From NCBI RefSeq assembly GCF_030272615.1, contig NW_026729338.1, positions 31,403 to 95,402 of the forward strand: 64,000 nt of DNA, given 5' to 3'. The notes beneath the pieces are model-generated. The model saw only the letters and a program-made list of their open reading frames with translations, was not told the origin of the DNA and made no database searches. This stretch comes from Cryptomeria japonica. Taxonomy: Eukaryota; Streptophyta; Pinopsida; Cupressales; Cupressaceae. Positions 55,626 to 64,000 of this stretch are shown piece after piece (within the stretch, counting starts at the first letter, position 1; every line of letters begins with the position of its first letter). Made by a program: the position numbers and the translations under genes.

Positions 55626-57118
55626 GAGAGCTATGGAAGAAGAACTAGATCAGATTGAAAAGAATAACACTTGGGAACTAGTGCCTAGACCTAAGGATGA
55701 GAATGTTATTGGTACTAAATGGGTATTCAAGAACAAATTGAGTGAAGCCAGTGAAGTCAGAAATAAAGCCAGACTAGTTTGCAAAGGATATTCTCAAAAA
55801 GAAGGAATTGATTATGAGGATATTTTTGCCCTGGTTGCCAGACTTGAAGCTATAAGACTTTTTCTTTCTTATGTTACTTATAAATATTTCAAGGTATATC
55901 AGATGGATGTCAAATCTACCTTTTTGAATGGTGAGCTAGAGGAAGAAGTCTACATTGAGAAACCGGATGGATTTTCATTATCAAATGATGGGGACATGGT
56001 ATGTAAGTTGAAGAAATTTCTCTATGGATTGAAACAAGCCCCTATAGCCCGGTATGCCAGATTAGATAAGTATTTGTTGAAATTGGGATTTACTAAAGAT
56101 GTTGTTGGCAATAATGTATATTTTAAGATAGAAAATGATAACATCCTAATTGTTGAAGTCTTCGTTGATGATATTATCTTTGGTGGTGATGATGACTTGA
56201 GAATGAAGTTTATTAGTGATATGAAGAAATAATTTGAGATGTCTATGATTGGTGAGATAAAAAAATTCTTAGGTTTGCAAATTGCACAGATTGAAAAAGG
56301 TATATTTATATCTCAAACTAAGTATGTGAATGAATTGCTGAAGAAGTTTGGGTTAGATGACTCCAAACTAGTTGGAACTCCTATTGTAACTGGTTGTAAA
56401 TTGTAAGAATGATGAATCTCCTAAATCTAATCAGAGTTTATACAGATCTATGGTTGGTGGGCTGCTATATCTTACTCAGACTAGACCAGACATTATGCAT
56501 GTTGTGTGCATGGCTTCTAGATATCAAGCTAATATGAAGGAGAGTCATGTCACTATTGTTAAGAAAATATTCAGATACCTGAAGGGAACTGTAGATTATG
56601 GTTTATGGTATTCGAGGAATGATGATTTCATGCTATGTTCTTACACTGATGCTAATTGGGTTGGTGATGTTGATGACCAAAAAAGAACTACTAGTGGAGC
56701 ATTCTTTTTGGGTAAGAAATTGGTATCAAAGGCTAGTAAGAAACAAGATTCAGTGTCCTTATCTACTGTTGAAGATGATTACATTGTTGCTGGTAGTAAT
56801 TGCACTCGGGTAGTTTGGATGAAGAAAATGTTGAAGGATATCAGAGCTATCTATTATGAGCCTACTATTATATATTGTGATAATTTCAGTGCTATTAACA
56901 TGTCAAAGAATCTAGTGCAACATTTAAAGACTAAGCATGTGTCAATCAAATAACATTAGTTGAGAGAGAAAGTCAGTGAAGAGAAAGTGAAGCTAGAGTA
57001 TGTATCTACAAAGGAACAAATTGTTGATATTTTCACTAAGCCTTTTCCTACATGTACATTTATTTATTTGAGAGACAAGTTAGGGGTATATACCCCTCCT
57101 GGTGAGAATGAGATGCAT
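55626..57118 (+). pseudogene. Copia A reverse transcriptase and RNase H, copy 2
   Basis: Same as 4821-6313, including the stop and the frameshift. Confidence 0.93.
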
Positions 57119-57415
57119 TGAGTTGTATCAATCCATAGGACTTCACAGTCTTATCCTTGTATCCAGATTGGTGAGTTGGTGTTGCTCCTCTGTTGGAGTA
57201 GTCTGTGTTTTGGGGAGACAAATTCATGTTTCATATTCTAAATGGGGAGAGTAAGTTTGGTTTTCTGTTTTGAGATCTTTGACATTGTTTTCAAAGGAGT
57301 AGAGAGATCATGTGAAAATTTGATTTATATATCCCGATCTTAGGGGGAGTTTGTTGGAAATATCTTCTTTCTTTGGATTGATTGTTTTTTTCATTCATAT
57401 GTTGTCATCAATGCC

Positions 57416-57427
57416 AAAGGGGGAGAT
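57416..57427 (+). other. Polypurine tract of Copia A, copy 2
   Basis: AAAGGGGGAGAT before TGTTGG. Confidence 0.9.
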
Positions 57428-58677
57428 TGTTGGATATTGTTGGTCATTATTGCTGCTAGGATATGTTGTTGTCATTGATGTCAACATATTCCTATGTATT
57501 GATTTGGTGCATGTATGATTGGGAGATCTTATGATCCGATTTTGCAATGTTGTTCTACTGATCACTATTTTATAGAGTTCGGTATTTCCTCTAGTATATT
57601 CCGGTGTGATTAGATCTTGTGCTAAGACTTTGGGATATTGCTTGAGATGGTCTTGTGTATATTCACTTCATATGGTTCATGATTTGGTGCTCTTCAAGTT
57701 ATCTTTCTTCGTGCCAATTGTTGATTGGTTGTGTTCTTGACCTTTCAAATGTTGAGCGATGAAGATTTGACAAGTGGTGTTGGTACAGTTGTTCTTGATG
57801 ATTCTAACGCATTTGTTGGTGTTTCCTAGTCATATCCTATTTGTTTTAATGATCCATATTGATCATTGTGTGAGTTTTCAGTGGATTATATCAATCGGTG
57901 ATGATTTTCATGCTATGTGGTCTTTCTGGTGGTGTAGCCTGTTGCGATTGATCTTGGCATGATTTTTGGTGAAGTTGAGTATTTGGGAATTTGATTTAGG
58001 TCCATGTTATGTCATATGAACCATTATATTGGTTTGGTGGTCGATCTTTGTATTGTGTGATGTAATTTTATAATTGAGAGTTAAGGGTTTATCTGACCTT
58101 GTTATCAAGGTTGATGAATTGTATATATAGGTGATATATTCATGTAATTTAGGTGTCGATGGCATGTCTACATTATCAGAAAGTGGTGTATGTGTGAACA
58201 AGAGACTTATCCTTGAATGAAGTGTTGGGGAGAGATTGGTATTGCAGAGTAGACAAATATGCTTAATTGGAACTATAATCAGGCATTTGGAGATGTTATT
58301 CTTTCAGTTCATTTCTTCCGGCTTGTAGTCTGAATCTTACTGTAAATTAGTGAGACTTTCCTGAGGTTGTAGCCTTCTAGGCCATCCTATTTGAGCAGTG
58401 AGCTCTAGACAGTGTGTCTAAATGTTCGTGCATTCCCCATTGTAATATTTTCACACACTACTACAGAGTATCATCTTACTGTGGGTAGGTTCCCACCATT
58501 GTTTTTCCCTTAACCGAGTTTTCCATGTCAAAAATATTGGTGTTATGTGTTGTGCTTTCAATTTTCTTATCTTTCTTATTACTGCAATTTATCAAATTTA
58601 TTTTTGTAGTTAAATTTATTGATCTAGTGAAGATTGATTCACCCCCTCTCAGTCTTCCTTATTAGTTGCTGCTAAAA
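57428..58677 (+). mobile_element. Copia A LTR, copy 2
   Basis: Same as 6623-7872, with the same head-to-tail setting. A decayed primer-binding site follows at 58680-58692. Confidence 0.87.
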
Positions 58678-58733
58678 ATTTGCATCAAAGCCAAACCCTT
58701 TGGTAAAATCCTAATAGCTTGAGGAGATTCGGG

Positions 58734-59851
58734 ATGGCAGCTCAAGGTGTTATCTTTAAGAAGGAAAAACTGAAGTTTTATGGAAGTAACTATACTATAT
58801 GGAAGAATTGGATGGAAGTCCACTTGAAGTATCATAGAGAAGATTACTGGAAGATTACAAAGAATGCCTATATTGTTCCTCCAAATGGACCTACTATTCT
58901 TGATGAGATCAAGGAAACTGAACATAATATTAGAGCAAAGGAAGCATTGCTTAGTGCCCTGACTGATTTTGAGATGATAAATATAATGGGACTTCAGACC
59001 GCACATGAGATCTGGGAGAAGCTTGAGATCTTATATGAAGGTGATAAACAAGTGAAAGTTGCTAATTTATAGAGTTTGAAAGGAAAATATGAGATGTTGA
59101 AGATGGGAAATGATGAGAAGAACTCTTATTATGTTGTTGATGAAGGTGTGACAGATGAAGAATCAAAAGGAGATGAATTTTTGTTTATTGTCATTAAAGA
59201 ATTAGACTTGTACCTGTTGATTCCACAAGTTGCACTATTGAGGAGAAAGCTTTAGTTTCTAAAGTTGAAGTGAAAGATGAATGGGTGATTGACAACGGTT
59301 GTTCACATCATATGACCGGTGATAAAAGAAAATTTTTGAGCATGGAAAGGTATGATGGTGGAATAGTTAGATTTGGAGATGACAAAGCCTGTGTAATCCA
59401 TGGGAGAGGTTATATTACTTTTGATGGTAAGCATAACATTGATGATGTCTTGTATGTTGAAGGTTTGAAACATAATCTTTTGAGTGTTGGATAGATGGTT
59501 GATAAAGGTTATGATCTACAATTCAAGGATAGAAAATGCAAGATCCTAAATGCCTCTAGTATAGAGATTACATCTGGAACTAAGACAGAAGGTAACTTTT
59601 TTCATTTTAAAACATCGATGACAAAATTTGTTTTATTTCTTAGATTAATGAGAGTTGTGGCAGAGGAGAATGTATCATGTTAACTTTGATTCAATGATTA
59701 GGATTTTTTCTACACAAGATGTTAGAGATCTGCCTAAGATTATTAAGCCTGCTAATCTGGTATGTAAGGAATGTCAGTTGGGTAAGAAAAAAGGATTTGA
59801 TATATGTCTTAGACAAGGTTACACATTATTGAAACCAAAGAAAAACTCTTA
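58734..59851 (+). pseudogene. Copia gag, protease, pre-integrase remnant, copy 2
   Basis: Same as 7929-9046. The substitution at 59066 changes Lys (AAG) to Asn (AAT) two codons before the gag stop. Lys-Leu matches the Lys at this place in Copia C gag (KISKLDGYW), so copy 1 probably has the older state. Confidence 0.88.
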
Positions 59852-60637
59852 AATGAGATGTTCCCCAAACCAAACATTTACCCCTTGGCATTTACACATT
59901 CGTCTCTTGGCATTTTCATTTGCATTTGCATTATATGTCTTAAATAGGTTGAAGAATGCTCAAAACCAGAGGAAACAAACTCTTATATGGGGTGTTATAG
60001 ACTTGAAACTAGACATCACTTGCACACACACACGAGGATGAGTGGAACTACTGAAACATGGCTAGACTATTCCTACTATCCTCCTCAACATGGATCACCT
60101 AGAAAAGCATATCTAGGGGCAAGTATCCATGTCCTTTATCATCATTCTTCTCATGGATCACCTCAAAAAACACATCTAGCGTGTATTTGTAGTCTCTCTT
60201 TCCTTGTTCTCATGAACTCATAGCTTTTCTATTGGTGGTTCATGAATAATTTGTTCTTTTCTCTTTTATGTGATCGCTTGTGTTCTTGAGATGGTAATTT
60301 TTTAAGAATAATATTAGTGGTTAAGAAATTTTGATGTCAAGGTCCCTTCAACTAGTTGACTTGAGGTCTTGTCTTTTGTCTTTATCTTTTGTGTTTTGTT
60401 TCTTTTTCTTTTGTTTGTCTTTTTGTCTTTGTTTGTCTTTCTTTTTTCATGTTTTATCCCTTGCATATGTTTGAGTGAGTTAAGATCCTAATATTGGGGG
60501 CTTGATCCCTCAAAATTAGTGATGTCTTATACTCCTTGTTATCATGTTCCTCATTTCTCCTTTTCTTCATCTCCCTTTCATCTACTTTACCATGAGTATT
60601 TGCATAGGCTCATACTCTAGCTAAATTGGGGACTAAA
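59852..60637 (+). other. Gypsy-type non-coding 3' region, copy 2
   Basis: Same as 9047-9832; no gene seen. Confidence 0.5.
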
Positions 60638-61765
60638 TGTAGTTTCCTAAATTATACTCCCTTACAGTTCGGTCAACATTTAGGCCCTCATCTTAGCATT
60701 CATGTCCCAAAGATAGACTAACTAATTCTACCCATACCATTCAAATCTAGCCTCATTTCCACTTTTCACATCACATGGCCCCTTGGTTATGACCCTAAAA
60801 TGGGGTAGGATCAAGGAATGGCGCCATGGTCCTCATTAGGACCAGGGTGTGGTGCCTTGGTACTCTAAAATAGGACCTTAATTTTTCCCCTCTCAATGGT
60901 CACAATGAGCTATCGGGATTGTGATATCCATGTCATCCTATGTCAAAAAATTATAGTTTTTTTCAACAGGCAAGTATAGAAGGAGGTTTATACCTCTCAT
61001 TTGATCATAATGCAGGATAAAAAGAGAATCATAAGTCACCCATTTCAAGCAATCTATCATTCAAGCATTGAATAATTCATCATCAAGTATTTCTAGAGAT
61101 CTTCAAGGGTGCATATTATTCATTTATCCATTCTAGAGCAACATTACATCATTCATATATGCAAGAATGTTTGTGTGTGATTAGGGTTTTGTCATGTTCA
61201 TGTCGTTTCATACAATATATGTGGTTACATTCAAGAAGAAAAGTATCATTATCAGTCACTGTAGATCTAAGGTATATGTTTCCATTATCTATTTCAGTAT
61301 TTGCAATATTTCATTCAAGGTTAATTCCTAAACCAGGGTTTGACTTAGGCAAACCCCTATTCTCAACCTATTTCCTTTTCTTTCTATGCATAGGAAATTG
61401 GTACGGAGCTGCGATCTTCAGAATAAGCATTATGTACAGTGATGAATCAATCCCCCTTTGGAGTGTGAAAAGTTTGGAGGACCAGGGCATAGGCGAAATG
61501 GTCCCAACATTTTAAGAGCTCTTTTCGAGAGTAGGTCTAAATCTACTTACTTTGCTAAGATCTTGGTTTGTGTCTCAATCCTGCAATTGTAGCTTATTGT
61601 TTATGCATTTCTACTTTAATTTCTAATACTTTTACCCTACTTTTAGCAAATTCAATAATTCAATTCAAATCAAGGGAAAGAAGAGGAACATCCAATACCC
61701 CTATAATCTTATCAAAATCTAAATCTACTAGCCAAAACAATAGCCATAAGCACTTAAGTGGCATA
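60638..61765 (+). mobile_element. Gypsy-type LTR G1, copy 2
   Basis: Same as 9833-10960. The spacer 61766-61964 follows. Confidence 0.6.
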
Positions 61766-61964
61766 TGAAGAAGACCAAAACAATTATTAAAAATTGATGC
61801 ATTATTTAGGAGCTTAAGTTGTGAAAAGGTATATATAGTGACTATCGGTACCCCTCCCCTAATACTATTTATATTATTATATCCTTTTTTTAATAAGTGC
61901 TACCAGAGGGGGTAGCTCCCTTTATTAATATTTTAAAATGTTACATTTTCTTTGAAATGGTATT

Positions 61965-63194
61965 TGTAGTATTGTAAATTGTAACCAGTCCAATTTATAC
62001 CTCAATTTTGTGCTTCTACTTTAGCATGTCCCATTTTCATTCCCCCTAGGCCCATTTGGCCCCATTTTATCCAACCTTGATGTCACCTATTGACACCATT
62101 GGGTAGGCCCTATACTAGAGGCTATCCTCTCCTATTTCATGATTAGTGGATCTTATTTTTGGAGTACAAGGGCATGGGGCACCTTGGTCCTAGACCAGGG
62201 CACTACAAAATGCCCTGGTCCCCCTTAATGTGGATCCAATTTGAAATGGGACAGGCACTCCCCCTCCCCAATAGATTTTTGTCTCCGTGGCTATACTTGA
62301 CTATTGAAGGTCAACCTAATTGGTGATTTACCTAGGGAACCCTATATAAAGAGATCATGTTAATTTATTTGGACATCCACTAAGACTCCATATGTAGAAT
62401 TTGTGCATTCAAGAAATCATCATCAAGCATTTTCAAATATTAAATGCAACATTTAATCCTTCAAGGATTATGGAGCAAAGTTTCATCAATCTTCATGCAA
62501 GCATCTACATGTGATTAGAGTTTTTCATGTTCATGTTTTTTTCATGCCATTACATTCAACATTTGTGATTAGATCCAAAGAGAATTGCATCATCATCAAC
62601 AATTGCATATATGGGGTATATCTGATTAGCATTACTTTATTATTTGCATTATTCAATTTAAGGTTAATTCCTAAATCAAGGTTTTACCTAAGGCAAACCC
62701 CTATCCACAACCCTATTTCTTTTATTTCTATGTGCACGGAAAAAGCTTATGAATTGTACTTCGGGATACTGATAGAGTCGATAGTGATGAATAGGTTCAA
62801 CTGTAAATAAAGTAAAATGTGAAGGGTTGGAAATTTTGTACTACCTAGTCCTGAAAATCAGGATGAACTTCTAGGAATGGGCTCTAAATATCTTATTTTA
62901 TCTACATCTCATTTTGTGGCTTTATGGGATATCAATAGTAGTTTGTTTTCAAAAATGTACTCCAATCATTCCTTGTTTTACCCTAATTTCACAATTCATA
63001 TCCACTCTTCAACTAGAATGAGGGAAACAATAAATAACCAATCAATATAATCAAAATTCTATCTCTTGACTTATTTAGATTGTGGGTAGATCTATTAGGT
63101 TCACCCCTCTTTTAATGTAGTGTTCTCCAAGGAAATATTAGTGGTCTTTCTATCCTTATTGGTGAAACCCTAATTTTTCTATCATTACATTTTG
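61965..63194 (+). mobile_element. Gypsy-type LTR G2, copy 2
   Basis: Same as 11160-12389. AT-rich sequence to the repeat end at 63453 has no gene. Confidence 0.6.
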
Positions 63195-63453
63195 GTGAAC
63201 TTGGCTCTCATTACATTCCTTTTGATTTTTCATTTTTAGATCTAATTTGTAGGCATTTAAATATTAAATTTTTCACTCATAAATCATATTTTCAATTAAG
63301 CTACATAAATTTAGTGGTTAATTTCATAAAAACCCTAATTTATTATTCTAAAATTGACTTGTGGGTTGCATAGTTTTCCACTTGTGCTTTTAGATTTAAT
63401 TTTTCATAATTTCATTGTATACATTGAGTGAACATTACTTTGTTTATTGTATA

Positions 63454-64000
63454 AGTGCATTGGATAAATGGAGTTGTTTTTTATTAGGGTAAACGGGTTT
63501 TACAAGGACCCAAAACCCAAAGTTTAAGAGCAACACAAAAAATAAGCAATTGCAAACCAGTCCAAAACCAATGGCATATCAACCACAGAAACAAGGGACA
63601 AGCCCACGCAGAAACAAAACAAAACAAAACAAAGAAAAAACCTAAAACTCACTAGACCATAGATTGCATCATCTCTGAATTATTTTGAATCATTCTCTTG
63701 TTGATGTCCTCAAGCTCATCCATGATGAACCTAGAGGTATTCTTCTCCCAGTTCCTACTTCTATTCCTCATATAGGGGCTTGTGGTGGTCTAACGTCCCA
63801 TACCCTACAAGTTTGTAGAGGAAGGTAAAGTAGTAGTTAATTAAGCTCTTTGATCGTCTATCATCGTGCATTTACCTCCTTAAGACCATGGGAATTGTTA
63901 TTCATATATTCTCTGCTAATATCCACCAAGTTCTTCAGATTATGTTTAATTTCTTCCAAGCTAATCTCCAACTGACCAATCCTTGATTCATGATCATTTT
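63454..64000 (-). mobile_element. Probable LINE-like 3' end with coiled-coil ORF, running off the window
   Basis: After 23 unique bases the plus strand reads GTTTTTTATTAGGG (63476 on), like the T-rich 3' edge of the LINE at 24404. On minus, broken frames read HESRIGQLEISLEEIKHNLKN, a short coiled coil, and, after stops, NRSRNWEKNTSRFIMDELEDI. The layout (tail, short gap, coiled-coil ORF end) is like 24405-25019, but I see no direct sequence match between them, and the rest lies outside the window. Confidence 0.4.

Larger units (their letters stand above)
50806..63453. repeat. Copy 2 of the 12.6-kb near-identical direct repeat
   Basis: Same content as 1-12648 at offset 50805. Substitutions noticed: 54136 G (3331 C) and 59066 T (8261 G). 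The left flank (to 50805) is unique sequence; in copy 1 it is outside the window. The right flank from 63454 differs from that of copy 1. Confidence 0.97.

Noticed and set aside
1-64000. CRISPR array, bacterial operon or phage defence system
   Set aside because: No short regularly spaced repeats with unique spacers, no prokaryotic gene order; all coding traces are plant retrotransposon or plant gene relics.

Overview
This is a gene-poor, AT-rich stretch of a large plant nuclear genome. Degraded Ty1/Copia, Ty3/Gypsy and L1-type LINE elements dominate, with short relics of plant genes (an NB-ARC disease-resistance gene and a PPR gene). A seed plant is clear. A gymnosperm fits the heavily decayed, nested retrotransposons and the style of the TIR-NBS-type relic, but that is inference. 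I see no bacterial operon, CRISPR array, rRNA gene or tRNA gene.

Layout. (1) 1-12648 is a nested block: an L1-type LINE remnant, a Copia element broken by a solo LTR of opposite orientation, that Copia's LTR followed head-to-tail by a second Copia 5' end, then two Gypsy-type LTR copies. (2) 12649-22705 holds two damaged Copia elements on opposite strands: C on minus (gag-protease-integrase, LTR on each side) and B on plus (integrase-RT-RNase H-LTR). (3) 24388-26938 is a minus-strand LINE insertion with a 17-bp target-site duplication. It carries an RNase H domain and, downstream of it, an unexpected extra reading frame. (4) 27098-32600 is Gypsy-derived: proline-rich tandem coding repeats, an LTR, a retropepsin fragment, and a complete 344-bp TRIM element with TTTTT target duplication. 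(5) 32600-43898 is mostly AT-rich intergenic DNA. It holds the only intact-looking gene, a head-to-tail di-ubiquitin-like protein at 35572-36018 on minus, with PPR and NB-ARC relics, a Copia gag relic and a small non-autonomous LTR element. (6) 43899-46450 is a 5'-truncated minus-strand Copia element. (7) 46451-50805 is intergenic. (8) 50806-63453 repeats 1-12648 almost base for base (two substitutions noticed, no indel; constant offset 50805). (9) 63454-64000 is the start of another LINE-like 3' end on minus.

The retrotransposon parts do not form working systems: every pol frame has stops, frameshifts or lost catalytic residues. In Copia B all six in-frame stops are TAG, most at positions where glutamine is expected, as expected from C-to-T decay of CAG in methylated DNA. 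The points most worth follow-up are the near-identical 12.6-kb repeat (recent segmental duplication or assembly artefact), the LINE with an extra downstream ORF, the di-ubiquitin-like gene that has lost its internal cleavage site, and the TRIM. Element edges are placed by eye and are usually good to a few bases where a target duplication, PBS or PPT is cited, otherwise to some tens of bases.
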